The notes: generated by a model not told the origin, from the letters alone. Shown: positions 40,822 to 50,783, numbered from the stretch's first letter. The stretch: 55,335 nt of DNA from an uncultured Opitutales bacterium (GCA_944389885.1 CALXNZ010000017.1:1-55335); one strand, 5' to 3'. A program made the numbers and translations.

Positions 40822-42261
40822 ATGCTCGAAGAAGAAGTCATAATAAAAACCGAACGAAATAATAACGAGCGCCTGCTATTTGCAAATGTGATATTTTTGC
40901 TCGCCATATCGGCGCTGTTCTTTGGCGGAAATACCGAAGCAATTATAGGTTTGTTAATCGCCATGGGCCTCGTGCCGTTTATAAACGTATTTTCATATAG
41001 ATACAGTTGGATAGACGCAAAACCATTTACTCGCACTTTTTTTATTCTGGCTTTGCTCCCCTACTTTGCGGCGCTCGCAATAACGGCGATAGGCCTGAAA
41101 ACTCCAATCATTTCCATATCAGACTTGGGGAACGGAGAGTTTTGGAGGCTTGATGCCGATAATCCGTCGCTTATAACTTCAGGAGCGCTGAGTCCGATAG
41201 CGGCCCTAACCCCTAATTTATTGGCTATTTCAATAGCGGCAACGGGGCTTTCCGTATATTTTATAACGGAATCGAGGTATGTCATTCGCAGGATATTATT
41301 CTTTGGGGCGATGATAGCTTCAATAATAGCCGTGGGAGGATTCGGTTATGAGTGCATTTGCCTATTGGATACGGGCCACATACTTCCGCGTGTAGGAATA
41401 AATTCCTTTGCCACATTCACCGACACCATGCACTGGAGCACATTCGCCATGATATGGTGCGGAGCGGCTCTCGCCACGGCGATATACACAGCGCAAAGGT
41501 ATCGCATGCTTTCCTTCTCGTACTCTTTTAGGTTTATATCGCTCCTAATTGCGGCAATACTCTTATTTAGCATTCTTTATTGCGGCACCCCTCTACAGAA
41601 AATTCTCACGCTAACAATAACTTGCTTTGCGGGATTTTTTCTCGCCATAGACACATACCCAACCGAGAACAATCTGAAGCGCCACAATGTTTCGAGAAGC
41701 CTTAGGCACAGCAAATCTCCAATAAAATACATGCCTTTCATGTCGTATTTGTGCATTGCCATGGTTTGCATTTTGGGAGCAATCGCCACGGCCATGCCTG
41801 AAGCGGCAGAACAACCTTCAATGCTCATAGTAAATGCCGACAACCCAAATTCAATTTCCATAGACGAAAAGCGGGCCATATTCTTAGATACATTGGAACT
41901 GATTAAACAGCGCCCTGAATTCGGTTGGGGATCGGCTTCATTCCAAAACGTGTTTTCTTTCTTTCAAGGCAGCGATTTGGGAGATTCGTCTTGGCTGACG
42001 CCGTCGTCTGATTTGATGCAAAAGTTGCTGGAAAACGGATATATCGGGCTAATCCTTGCAATAATAACCCCGGCGATATTTCTCTTATTTTGGATAATAA
42101 GGCTCGATTTCAGTTTTTCGGGCATGGTGTTAATGTTGACTATTTTTTCAACTTTAATCTTGTCTTTGACGGATTATCCGTTTGAAAGTCCATGTGTACT
42201 TTTATCATTCTGGATTGTCATGATGTCCGCATTCCGTTGGGATAATGCCGACATACGTTGA
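40822..42261 (+). CDS. O-antigen ligase-like membrane protein
   Basis: A 479-residue protein with about 12 membrane segments. The large loop near 340-400 (RPEFGWGSASFQNVFSFFQG, then LLENGYIGLILAII) resembles Wzy/WaaL family proteins (PF04932), where a conserved G-G/F motif follows the loop. It probably acts in assembly of a surface polysaccharide. The family is diverse, so the substrate is not known. Followed by the tRNA-Leu. Confidence 0.65.
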   Translation: MLEEEVIIKTERNNNERLLFANVIFLLAISALFFGGNTEAIIGLLIAMGLVPFINVFSYRYSWIDAKPFTRTFFILALLPYFAALAITAIGLKTPIISISDLGNGEFWRLDADNPSLITSGALSPIAALTPNLLAISIAATGLSVYFITESRYVIRRILFFGAMIASIIAVGGFGYECICLLDTGHILPRVGINSFATFTDTMHWSTFAMIWCGAALATAIYTAQRYRMLSFSYSFRFISLLIAAILLFSILYCGTPLQKILTLTITCFAGFFLAIDTYPTENNLKRHNVSRSLRHSKSPIKYMPFMSYLCIAMVCILGAIATAMPEAAEQPSMLIVNADNPNSISIDEKRAIFLDTLELIKQRPEFGWGSASFQNVFSFFQGSDLGDSSWLTPSSDLMQKLLENGYIGLILAIITPAIFLLFWIIRLDFSFSGMVLMLTIFSTLILSLTDYPFESPCVLLSFWIVMMSAFRWDNADIR

Positions 42262-42273
42262 TATGACATTTCC

Positions 42274-42357
42274 GCTCGGGTGGCGAAATCGGTAGACGCA
42301 TCGGCTTTAGGTGCCGATATCCGCAAGGATGTAGGGGTTCGAGTCCCCTCCCGAGTA
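42274..42357 (+). tRNA. tRNA-Leu (TAG anticodon)
   Basis: GCTCGGGTGGCGAAATCGGT starts a class II tRNA with a long variable arm (ATATCCGCAAGGATGT). Acceptor GCTCGGG pairs with CCCGAGT (last pair G-U), and TTCGAGT is in the T arm. The anticodon loop TTTAGGT puts TAG at 42308-42310. No CCA is encoded. Located 12 bases after the membrane protein stop. Confidence 0.93.
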
Positions 42358-42493
42358 TTTTTTGCGACAATTTTATCCGCATGCCGGCAAAAGATTTATC
42401 AATACTGCGACTTATTGTGCCTGCTTTTATAATGTCATAATTGCCGGAAAAATATTATTGCAAATCCGTATACTGCAAATATGTTAAATTCTT

Positions 42494-43876
42494 ATGAGAA
42501 GGAAATTATTTACATCTTTTGTTTTATTATTTTGCCACATTGCGCCGCTGTTTGCGGAATCGCAAGTGGTCACTTATCCGGCGCCAAACAGCGAAAAAAT
42601 GCAGACGGGATATAAAGTTTTCGCCAATGGGAAACCCGTTGACATTTACAAAGCCCTATCACAGGAATTTACCGGAGGTGAGTATTACTTCTGCTATTTT
42701 GACTTTGAGGGTCCGGTGGAGGTGAAAGTCGTATCGGCGCATCAATTTAAGGAGAAGCCGGAACTATATCCAGCCCGGGAATTTTCTCAAGACGGCAACT
42801 CGATAGTTTTTAAAGCCGACAAACCATTTACTACATGCCTTTTTAGAAAGCAGAGAGAGAGCCCTCTTATAATATTCGGAAATCCCATAGAAAAAGACAT
42901 TCCAAATAAGGACGACCCAAATGTGGTATATTTTGGCCCAGGAATACATGTGCCGGAGAAACCAATAGAGCTAAAGAGCAATCAGACGCTCTACTTAGCG
43001 GGGGGAGCCTATGTAAAGGGACGTTTAAATGCTTCCGGAGACAACATAACCGTGCGCGGACGCGGCATACTCACTGGCGAACTTTCCGAAAGGTTTTCAT
43101 CGTTTTTCGTCAATTTTGACCGTTGCAACAATCTAACCATAAAGGATATAATTCTCAAGGATACGATGACATGGACGCTCATTCTCAGAGATTGCGACAA
43201 AGTGAATATAGACAATATAAAAATATGCTGCTCGCGCATGCTAAACGACGACGGCATAGATATATGCAACTCGAGCAATGTCACCATACGCAATAGTTTC
43301 GTAAGAGCCCAAGACGATATAATTGCCATAAAGGGAATGCGCGGGAAGAAGGCCTGCGAAAATATACTTGTCGAAGATTCCATACTCTGGACGGATGTCG
43401 CAAATACGTTTAGGATAGGCTATGAATGCGAAGCCGAGGCAATGCGCAATATCGTATGCCGAAATTGCGACATTCCATTTTACAGCATAAATTACCGGGA
43501 CCCAACAGATTACTGGTCGAATACCATAATATGGCTGCAACCCGCAAACGAGATGCCAATACACGATGTACATTTTGAAAATTTGCGCATTCGCAGCGAC
43601 GGCAGCGACATTATAGTTCTGTCCGCAAATCCCCGCGTCACATCTTACAAGGGGAGCAAAACCGCAGGCACTCTCCGCGACTGCACTATAAAAAACCTGT
43701 CGGTCGACGGCAAAAAGGGCAAATTCAGGGGAATTTTATATTTTAAAGGCTTCGATGAAAAACACGACGTCAAAAATATCACCCTTGAAAACATCACATA
43801 TTTCGGAGAGAAGATAAAAGCCGATTCCCCATGTGTTCAGATAGGAGAATTCACGAGCGGCATTACTATAAAATAG
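42494..43876 (+). CDS. Secreted GH28-like polygalacturonase
   Basis: A 460-residue protein. Signal peptide MRRKLFTSFVLLFCHIAPLF, then a linker, then a right-handed beta-helix from about 130. NDDGIDICNSSNVTIRNS at about 252 corresponds to the NxDG motif and AQDDIIAIKG at about 272 to the DD pair of GH28; GRGILTGE matches the upstream G-R-G. These are the catalytic aspartates of pectin-type hydrolases. Substrate is probably galacturonan or a related acidic sugar polymer. Next to an IclR regulator and the dha/lsrF operon. Confidence 0.75.
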   Translation: MRRKLFTSFVLLFCHIAPLFAESQVVTYPAPNSEKMQTGYKVFANGKPVDIYKALSQEFTGGEYYFCYFDFEGPVEVKVVSAHQFKEKPELYPAREFSQDGNSIVFKADKPFTTCLFRKQRESPLIIFGNPIEKDIPNKDDPNVVYFGPGIHVPEKPIELKSNQTLYLAGGAYVKGRLNASGDNITVRGRGILTGELSERFSSFFVNFDRCNNLTIKDIILKDTMTWTLILRDCDKVNIDNIKICCSRMLNDDGIDICNSSNVTIRNSFVRAQDDIIAIKGMRGKKACENILVEDSILWTDVANTFRIGYECEAEAMRNIVCRNCDIPFYSINYRDPTDYWSNTIIWLQPANEMPIHDVHFENLRIRSDGSDIIVLSANPRVTSYKGSKTAGTLRDCTIKNLSVDGKKGKFRGILYFKGFDEKHDVKNITLENITYFGEKIKADSPCVQIGEFTSGITIK

Positions 43877-43897
43877 CTTTCCCGCATGTCATAAAAA

Positions 43898-43927
43898 ACG
43901 GACGCCTTTCCGCGTCCGTTTTTTTTT
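43898..43927. terminator. Bidirectional terminator after the GH28-like gene
   Basis: ACGGACGC at 43898-43905 pairs with GCGTCCGT at 43912-43919, then a run of nine T. A-rich sequence precedes the stem, so it also serves the convergent IclR gene. Confidence 0.85.
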
Positions 43928-43933
43928 AACATT

Positions 43934-44737
43934 TTATATGAGGCCGTACCCGAGCCTTCCGGAAATCACATTGGCGTAGTTCCGCACAATGGTTCCGATT
44001 TTATCGAAGTCGGAAGCCCGCACGCGTTTTCCGGGACCCGTTATCCAAATAGAGGCAACAGGATAGCCGTGGGCGTCAAATACGGGAGCGCCAACACAAT
44101 TCACTCCGTCGATTTCCTCTCCGTTGTCGACGGCATACCCCTTCTCTTTTACTCCCACAAGTTCCCGTAAATAATCCGAAAGGTTGTTTATGGTGTTTTT
44201 ATTGAATTGAACAAATTTCATTCTGGCAAGTTTTGTTTCTTGCTCGTCTTTTGGAAGATATGCCATAATAGCTTTTCCCGGGGCGGAGGCATTCAAACAT
44301 ATGCGCATGCCGACTTCCCCCAAGAACTTAAATGGAAAACGTCCGGGAGCCTGTTCTATAAGAACGCATTCGTCCTCAAGCATAGTTCCCAACATGGCGG
44401 TTTCACCAAGGTTGTCGCGCATCTGGCGGAGTACGTCCATACTTTTCTCGACTATATTCGACTCCCCGAAAGACGCGTATCCCAACGCCGCAAGTTTGCG
44501 CGATATGCGCACAGTGCGGTCGGCATTGCGCTTTATGTATCCGCAGTCCTGCAATGTGCAAATTATGCGAAATATGCTGTTTTTGGAGTATCCAGTAGTA
44601 CTTGCGATTTTAGGCAGCGAAAGCCCGTTAGGATTTTTGGCAAGAAGCTCAAATACTTCAAGGGCTCTCTTTAAATTTGGTATGTGATACCTCTCGTGAG
44701 ATTTTTCCTGTTTGGCTACTGGTTTTTGCTCTGTCAT
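43934..44737 (-). CDS. IclR-family transcriptional regulator
   Basis: A 267-residue protein. An N-terminal winged helix at about 20-80 (LKRALEVFELLAKNPNGLSL; STTGYSKNSIFRIICTLQDC) and an effector domain at about 90-260 with RICLNASAPGKAIMAYLP and a KGYAVDNGEEIDGVNCVGAP signature, the standard IclR layout. Usually controls catabolic genes by binding a small carboxylate or sugar acid. It lies downstream of the dha/lsrF/cupin operon in the same direction, behind a terminator, and convergent with the GH28-like gene, so both are plausible targets. Confidence 0.9.
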   Translation of the reverse strand: MTEQKPVAKQEKSHERYHIPNLKRALEVFELLAKNPNGLSLPKIASTTGYSKNSIFRIICTLQDCGYIKRNADRTVRISRKLAALGYASFGESNIVEKSMDVLRQMRDNLGETAMLGTMLEDECVLIEQAPGRFPFKFLGEVGMRICLNASAPGKAIMAYLPKDEQETKLARMKFVQFNKNTINNLSDYLRELVGVKEKGYAVDNGEEIDGVNCVGAPVFDAHGYPVASIWITGPGKRVRASDFDKIGTIVRNYANVISGRLGYGLI

Positions 44738-44826
44738 ATTTCGGCAATAATTTACATATTAAAAATTCCGCCTAAAATATGGTAAATGACAAATTGAAGG
44801 TCAATAATTATTTAAGAATACAAAAA

Positions 44827-44856
44827 ATGCGCGCATAAAAAATGCGCGCATTTTTA
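44827..44856. terminator. Terminator of the dha/lsrF/cupin operon
   Basis: ATGCGCGCAT occurs at 44827-44836 and again at 44842-44851. Each copy is palindromic, and together they form one long hairpin, with A- and T-runs on the two sides. It ends the leftward operon that finishes at 44879. Confidence 0.75.
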
Positions 44857-44878
44857 TCAACATATATAAATAAATGTT

Positions 44879-45595
44879 TTACTCAAATTTTACGTTTGGA
44901 TTTGTGAAAGCGTTTGCGGCAGTCTCATGGAAGCTGCCGTACTCAGTCACCACGGCGCCCTCCGGGCCGGCTATCTGGGAATGCTTGGCCAATATGCGGT
45001 TAAGCCATACGACATTTCCCTTTTTGGCGTCTGACACCGAAACTTTTGTCGCCGTGACATAAGGTTTTTGGCTCTCAGGTATCTTGAGTTCCGGATATTT
45101 CGAGATATCTTCTCCCGTCTCGCCCAAACAATATGTCTTACCTGCCCTGCAATGCCAGCATTCATACTTGGCGGGTAGTTTGCCGGAAGGCATATGGGCG
45201 TGCTCTATGAGCATCTGATTCGGCAAGAGGAGAATTTCATGACCGAACACTCCATGCTCATTTTCATGGGCCCAAAATATTCCACCCATTCCCACCGCGG
45301 GGAAATCGCCAAGGTTGAAATCGGTGGCCCACATATTCTTGCGCATATTTTCGCTTATGGGGTATCCGAGCTTTTCCATCATGTCGAAATAAGCCTTTTT
45401 GGCAGCTTCTTCGTCGAACTTTCCGTTTTTATAGAACATATCTTTTGTAATTTTTTTTGTATTTGAGTCGTTTTTTGCAAAAGGACATTTTTCGACACCG
45501 GAAGCCGTTCCCGGATTTGAGGCAGAGTTGCAGCCGGCAATAGCCAACCCTGCGGATATCGCAAGCAATGCGAGAGCTAATTTACATAGTTTCAT
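44879..45595 (-). CDS. Cupin lipoprotein, D-lyxose isomerase-like
   Basis: A 238-residue lipoprotein: signal MKLCKLALALLAISAGLAIA and lipobox IAGC, Cys at residue 21. The mature part has cupin features: LIEHAHMP, a histidine-rich first strand, KYECWHCRAG, then HSQIAGPEGAVVTEYGSFHE and FTNPNVKF near the C-terminus. This is like D-lyxose isomerase and related sugar-isomerase cupins, which use metal. A sugar-isomerase-like protein placed on the cell surface or in the periplasm is unusual. It follows the large di-haem protein by 36 bases. Confidence 0.65.
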   Translation of the reverse strand: MKLCKLALALLAISAGLAIAGCNSASNPGTASGVEKCPFAKNDSNTKKITKDMFYKNGKFDEEAAKKAYFDMMEKLGYPISENMRKNMWATDFNLGDFPAVGMGGIFWAHENEHGVFGHEILLLPNQMLIEHAHMPSGKLPAKYECWHCRAGKTYCLGETGEDISKYPELKIPESQKPYVTATKVSVSDAKKGNVVWLNRILAKHSQIAGPEGAVVTEYGSFHETAANAFTNPNVKFE

Positions 45596-45631
45596 ATATA
45601 CTCCTTTTTGTTTTTGTATTTATACTTAAAA

Positions 45632-48600
45632 TTACTTTGGCGGCAAAGTATCCTGGGGAGCCGAACGGCTCACGAGGTTCTTTTCAGGAAGCGGAGCCGC
45701 CTTAGGCAAAACTTTAGCAGCCTCAGCGGCATTGTTCACCACAACGCGGAATCCAACATTGTACACCCTTTGCCACGGACGATAATCGCGCCTTATGGTG
45801 GTGCGAGACCACTTCGGAGTATCGCGCCACGACCCCCCGCGCACCGTCTTGCGGTCTTCGACTTTCTTGCCTCCGAGAGTTTCGGTGTAATCGTCGGCGG
45901 TCCATTCGCTTATATTGCCGTTCATATCATAAAGATTGAATGGGTTTGGCATATACGACCCCGGAACCGCAGTCAGCATGGAACCGTCATCTACGCTATG
46001 GTCGGCGGGGACAAAGGCCTGATACATATTGGGTCTGGGCATGGGTTGCGGATCGACATTGTCCACGGCAAATTTCTTAGTCTGCCAATCCGAAAAGTTT
46101 TCAAACCTCGAGAAATTCTCGCCTACATTCCCAAACCAGAAGTCTTTATCCGATCCCGCCCGCGCGGCCCATTCCCACTGCTTTTCAGTTGGCAGCGACA
46201 CCTGAAGACCAGTTTTCTGCGAAAGCCATTTGCAGAACGCGTCGGCCTGGTTCCACGTCACGCGTATGACGCTCAGGTCGTCTCCGTCGGCCGGGTATCC
46301 GCGATTGACATGGTCTTTGTAATGGCGGTCAATATAGCCGGAATGGTGTGTTTTGTCGAAGGCTCTAAACTGGGCGTTGCTGACTTCGAGCTGGCCCATG
46401 TAGAAAGGTTTCTCGATTTTTTCTATTCTCGCGGGGCCTTCGTCGTAAAATCCGTTGTTAGAGCCCATGACGAAACTGCCTGACGGCACGAGCGCCAAAC
46501 GCATGGAGAGGCCTCCGCCCAAATCTATCAAAAGCTCTTCGGGAAGTTTTTCGGCAGCGATTTTCTCCTTTGCGGCCTTTGCGTCAAACGGGAAGCCATC
46601 AAGTTTTGGAGCGGGCCCCTCATGTTTCTTCTCCGGTCCCGGCTTGACAAATTCCTGTTTGCCGCCGTCATAAATGATTTCATTAGGATCGTTATGGCGG
46701 TTTGCGTACTTGGCCAGAAGTTTCATGCGCATTTTATGCCCATCAAATGGAATTACACCTTTGTTCTTGATGTCTGCGACCTCCTGCCAAGTTCCTATGC
46801 AGGGAACGTTCAAATCCATCCATGTGATGAGAATATCCATAGACTGCTTGTCGAGTTTGACCCCTTTGTGGCCTTTTTTGAGCATTTGCATAAGCGCGCT
46901 GGAATCGACATTGAACTCAAGGGGAGCAAGCATATTCTGGTTGCTCTCAGGCCCCGACCTGCGCACATACCTATGAAGATCCAAATAGGCCTGTGGAAAA
47001 TTGCTCCACACTCTGTCTCCTCTGGCAAAATTTGGACGCCCCGGCTTTGTGCCGTCGTGGCAACCCACACAATATTTGTCGAGAACGGGCTGAACATCCC
47101 GAACGAAAGAATAACCGCGGGCGGGCGCTACAAACTGCTTTATTTCCTGAGGGGCTTTGCGCGCGGCCATAGCGGGCTTAGTGGTGGCGGTCATGCCCTG
47201 CGTCTCATGGCACCCTACGCAACTTTGGGTTTCGCCCGGCATTACCGCGAACCAGCTTCTCATGAGGGCGAGAGCCTTGCCCTCGGCATCGAGAGGCTGT
47301 ATGGCTATGGGTCTATTGGCCGGCACTTTAAAGAATGCCGAACCGTCCTCCAGAACATCGACAGTACCCAATATGCGTTTTACGTCCCATGAGCCTTCGT
47401 AGGCTACGATATCATGGCCGCCCATATTCCAATAACAATAGTCGTACTCAAAAACACGAAGTTTTTTAACTGTACCGCGGGGCACGTCTTTTAATCCATC
47501 CCCTTTATAGATGTCGTTCAAGAACACGAATCCGTAGTCGAGTTCGGGGTTTGTCTTATCCATAATTTCCGGCGGAAGCTTGCGCGGCTGCAACGGAACA
47601 GGTTCCATGAGCCATTTATTGGGAGCATCAGCCAGAAGTGTCATATTGTCAAAGGCGTCTATTAGATATATAGATGTGCGGTACCCGTATCTCAGTTGAA
47701 CCGACGCAACGACGTATTTTTCTGAAAGGGGATATGGATGAAGCATTCGCGGCCAAGAATAATGTACCAGCTCATCGAGAGTTCTGGCCTCATATTTTCT
47801 TCCAAAAGACGGGAAACGGTGCACTCTGCCGCTGTCTTCTTTTGTCCCCTTTGAAATATCAAAGAGATGAAGTTCCCCCTGTCTGGCAACACCATGGTGT
47901 CCTGAAACTATACCCACAAATTTATTTGGATCCCCCGGTATCGGGCGGCAATAAAATATCGAGTTGGGCCAATAGCTTACGGAACCGTAGAATGATGACT
48001 GCGCCGTGCCATCGGGATTCATATGCATTAGAATTCTCGAGAAGTAATGCGAATTATCTGTATATTCCCAACGGGTATATAGAATTCTTCCGTTTTCCAT
48101 TACAACAGGCATCCAATCGGCGTCCTGCTCAAAAGTCAGCTGGCGTATCGAATTGTCCACGGCATTCGCGTCTCCGGCGTCGGGATCAAGGGTGTATAAA
48201 TTTCCCACGGCGTCGCAACCGGACACACAAGGCACCCCCACGTAGCATGCATTGGAGCAAAACAATATTCTCCCGTCTGGCAGATACACGCCGTCATACG
48301 CATCTACCATTTCATAAAGGCGGGGAGAAATCTGACGCGTCTTTCCGCTGTCCACGTCCAACTCGTCGAGTTGGAAAGTCATCCATTTATTTTTTCCCTC
48401 GCCCCATACTGTCGAAAACAATATCTTCTTGCCATCATAAGATACGTCTATGTCGGAAATCGCGTTTGGAGACTGGGGTTTCCAAAGCAATTTTGCCGAG
48501 CCGGGATTTCTAAAGTCGGCCACCCAGAGTTCGTCGTCATACGTATGTTTTGATTCCGGTATCATTCTCCATGGCACATTGAGCAAGGGAGAATTTCCCT

Positions 48601-49879
48601 GCCAATTTTGCGGCAAACCTCTTGAACGCGTTTTTGAATCGCGCTGCACAAATACCCATTTGGGAGATTTTTCCAACAATGGATTTTTCAAAAGTATTTC
48701 AGCGGCAAATTTTCTGAATTCGTCGGCTCTTGCCTCGGCGGATTTGTCACCTTTCAATACTCCGGCTCTTATAGCCGGCAATTCTTTTTCAAATTCATCA
48801 AGCTTATCGTAAACTGAAGGATCAAGCTTTACGCCCATTTTTTCAAGATCGGCAAAAGCCGGGCGGAGATTTTTTGGAGAGTATCCTATTTTCGGTCCCA
48901 AATACGAGCTCTCAGCGAACTTGCAGAGTATGTCTATTCTTGCGATTTCAGAAGCTTCGTCGCTTTTACCGGAGAGAGCCATGTATTGTTTTTCCAATTC
49001 TCCGGCTTCAAACCACGCTTCCTCCGCGCCATGTTTGGGCGTTAATTTTAGGAAATCCTCGTTGGATTTTATAGAAAAAAGCGTTGCCCATGTCGGAATG
49101 CGACTACTCTCAAATTCTCTCCAATCAGGCACTGTCCTTGTTTGTATAGGGAATTGATTGCAAAGTTTTTTCGCCAAAAATACCGAAGCATCGGCATAGG
49201 GAGCGTACATGAAGCGCAAGGGAACTTTCGACCATTTTACATCAAACTCGTAAACGAGAGTATTCTCGCCTTTTTTGAGATCAAGTTCCACAAAATAGGC
49301 GTCTGAATTCATATTAGATGTATAAACTTTTGCGTTTTTTGGAACATTCAGCGATGTATTGACATTCTTTAAAAGTTTGCCATTCAGGTACAAATTCCCC
49401 GAAGACGATGCAAAAGTAAATAGAGCCCGATAGTCCTCTTTAGAATTTATAGTGCAAACCAAATAACATACTGCGTCACTATAGTAATACGGATTTATAA
49501 TCGGATTCAAATCGGACGACTCTCCGACAGATATATTTATCGGCCTCCATATCTTTTCGCCGCTAAACATAAAATTATCGTCTATTTTATTTTTAAGAGG
49601 ATTTATCGCGTCGAGTTGCGGTTTAAAATATCTACTATCTATTGCAAAACTTCCCTTAAAAGGCGACACCGTGAAAATCTTACGACTTTCTGCAAGTTGC
49701 TCTGCCGCCCACTTCGCGTAAATGGGCCGAGTGAGCGCCAGCGTCTCCGAAACCGACGCCCCCGACTTGTAAAGGGAATCAGCCGCCTTTGACGCATCAT
49801 TTTCAGAATTTGAATATCCGAAAGCAGCGGTAAAAGGAATCGCCGCGAATAAGAGTAATAAGAGTTTTTTCATTAGCAA
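45632..49879 (-). CDS. Exported HzsA-like / di-haem / SUMF1 multidomain protein
   Basis: A 1,415-residue protein with signal peptide (MKKLLLLLFAAIPFTAAFG; second Met at 49873). Residues about 50-270 are beta-rich (LYLNGKLLKN). About 420-870 is a propeller-like domain of the HzsA-related type (DIDVSYDGKKILFSTVWGEG). Two c-type haem sites follow: CVGCH at 887-891 and CVGCH at 937-941. The C-terminal domain at about 1,120-1,390 is SUMF1/EgtB-like (VPSGSFVMGSNNG; TVRGGSWRDTP; NVGFRVV). The two cysteines of true formylglycine-generating enzymes are absent (WRDTPKWSRTTIRRDY). It is a periplasmic redox or substrate-binding protein of unknown reaction. Confidence 0.75.
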   Translation of the reverse strand: MLMKKLLLLLFAAIPFTAAFGYSNSENDASKAADSLYKSGASVSETLALTRPIYAKWAAEQLAESRKIFTVSPFKGSFAIDSRYFKPQLDAINPLKNKIDDNFMFSGEKIWRPINISVGESSDLNPIINPYYYSDAVCYLVCTINSKEDYRALFTFASSSGNLYLNGKLLKNVNTSLNVPKNAKVYTSNMNSDAYFVELDLKKGENTLVYEFDVKWSKVPLRFMYAPYADASVFLAKKLCNQFPIQTRTVPDWREFESSRIPTWATLFSIKSNEDFLKLTPKHGAEEAWFEAGELEKQYMALSGKSDEASEIARIDILCKFAESSYLGPKIGYSPKNLRPAFADLEKMGVKLDPSVYDKLDEFEKELPAIRAGVLKGDKSAEARADEFRKFAAEILLKNPLLEKSPKWVFVQRDSKTRSRGLPQNWQGNSPLLNVPWRMIPESKHTYDDELWVADFRNPGSAKLLWKPQSPNAISDIDVSYDGKKILFSTVWGEGKNKWMTFQLDELDVDSGKTRQISPRLYEMVDAYDGVYLPDGRILFCSNACYVGVPCVSGCDAVGNLYTLDPDAGDANAVDNSIRQLTFEQDADWMPVVMENGRILYTRWEYTDNSHYFSRILMHMNPDGTAQSSFYGSVSYWPNSIFYCRPIPGDPNKFVGIVSGHHGVARQGELHLFDISKGTKEDSGRVHRFPSFGRKYEARTLDELVHYSWPRMLHPYPLSEKYVVASVQLRYGYRTSIYLIDAFDNMTLLADAPNKWLMEPVPLQPRKLPPEIMDKTNPELDYGFVFLNDIYKGDGLKDVPRGTVKKLRVFEYDYCYWNMGGHDIVAYEGSWDVKRILGTVDVLEDGSAFFKVPANRPIAIQPLDAEGKALALMRSWFAVMPGETQSCVGCHETQGMTATTKPAMAARKAPQEIKQFVAPARGYSFVRDVQPVLDKYCVGCHDGTKPGRPNFARGDRVWSNFPQAYLDLHRYVRRSGPESNQNMLAPLEFNVDSSALMQMLKKGHKGVKLDKQSMDILITWMDLNVPCIGTWQEVADIKNKGVIPFDGHKMRMKLLAKYANRHNDPNEIIYDGGKQEFVKPGPEKKHEGPAPKLDGFPFDAKAAKEKIAAEKLPEELLIDLGGGLSMRLALVPSGSFVMGSNNGFYDEGPARIEKIEKPFYMGQLEVSNAQFRAFDKTHHSGYIDRHYKDHVNRGYPADGDDLSVIRVTWNQADAFCKWLSQKTGLQVSLPTEKQWEWAARAGSDKDFWFGNVGENFSRFENFSDWQTKKFAVDNVDPQPMPRPNMYQAFVPADHSVDDGSMLTAVPGSYMPNPFNLYDMNGNISEWTADDYTETLGGKKVEDRKTVRGGSWRDTPKWSRTTIRRDYRPWQRVYNVGFRVVVNNAAEAAKVLPKAAPLPEKNLVSRSAPQDTLPPK

Positions 49880-49907
49880 CTACCTCCCTAAATAGATGTT
49901 AAAAGTA

Positions 49908-50783
49908 TCAATCCGCACACAAATCCTTGTACAACTCAAAAGCTTCCGACGGCTTTGCAAACTTGTGGACTACAGCCCTCACGGCTTGAATCATCGCCGC
50001 CGGATTTTCAGCCTGGAATATATTTCTGCCCATGTCCACTCCGCGGGCTCCGCTCTGGACGGCCTTATAGGCGAGTTCAAGAGCCTCGCTCTCGGGGAGT
50101 TTTTTCCCTCCTGCTATAACGATTGGAACCGGACATGCCGCCACCACTTTTTCAAAACCTTCATCGCAATAATAGGTCTTTACAAAATTCGCCCCGTTCT
50201 CAGCGCAAACTCGCGCCGCCAATCCCAAATAGCGGGCGTCGCGCACAAGTTCCCGCCCTACGGCAGTCACACCGAGGGTTGGTATGGAATAACGCGCCGT
50301 AAAATCCGCGCAAGCGGCGAGATTCTTTATAGTGACCGCCTCAAACTCGCCTCCGACGGCAACCATAGGAGCTATAGCGCAAGCGTCCAGTCGTATAGCC
50401 TCCTCTATGCTTAACAGACATTCGTCGTTCAGGCTTGTAAGAACGGTAGTACCCGCGCTAAAGCGCAAAGCCAAAGGTTTGCATGCCATTGGAGGAATTG
50501 TAGAGCGCAAGGCGCCGCGAGTGCACATTATGCAATCGGCATATTCGAGAAGCGGATTTATAGTCAAGTCAATCCGCTCAAGGCCGCTCGTAGGACCCAT
50601 GATGTATCCGTGGTCAAAAGCCAGCATCACGGTATTTCCGCTTTCGCGGTCGAATATTCGGGACAGTCTGTACTTTACTCCCCATCCCGCATTTGCGGAA
50701 CCTTTCATATTAAAGACATCTTGTTTTGCGGCAATGCCTATACCGTAATTGCGCGCGTCAATATTGCCTTCCATGTCTGCCAT
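49908..50783 (-). CDS. LsrF/DhnA-type aldolase
   Basis: A 291-residue class I aldolase of the LsrF/DhnA family. MLAFDHGYIMGPTSGLE is its phosphate-binding start, NFVKTYYCDEGFEKVVAACP carries the Schiff-base Lys, and PIVIAGGKKLPESEALELA follows. LsrF of E. coli cleaves or thiolyses a phosphorylated five-carbon ketose (AI-2 catabolism); here the partner is dhaKL rather than lsrK, so the true substrate is open. Spaced 28 bases before the large di-haem gene and 41 after dhaL. Confidence 0.8.
   Translation of the reverse strand: MADMEGNIDARNYGIGIAAKQDVFNMKGSANAGWGVKYRLSRIFDRESGNTVMLAFDHGYIMGPTSGLERIDLTINPLLEYADCIMCTRGALRSTIPPMACKPLALRFSAGTTVLTSLNDECLLSIEEAIRLDACAIAPMVAVGGEFEAVTIKNLAACADFTARYSIPTLGVTAVGRELVRDARYLGLAARVCAENGANFVKTYYCDEGFEKVVAACPVPIVIAGGKKLPESEALELAYKAVQSGARGVDMGRNIFQAENPAAMIQAVRAVVHKFAKPSEAFELYKDLCAD

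Noticed and set aside
45608-46483. Plus-strand 291-codon frame opposite the SUMF1-like domain
   Set aside because: The minus-strand reading has recognised motifs (GGSW, NVGFRV); the plus frame has no family features and lies antisense to them.
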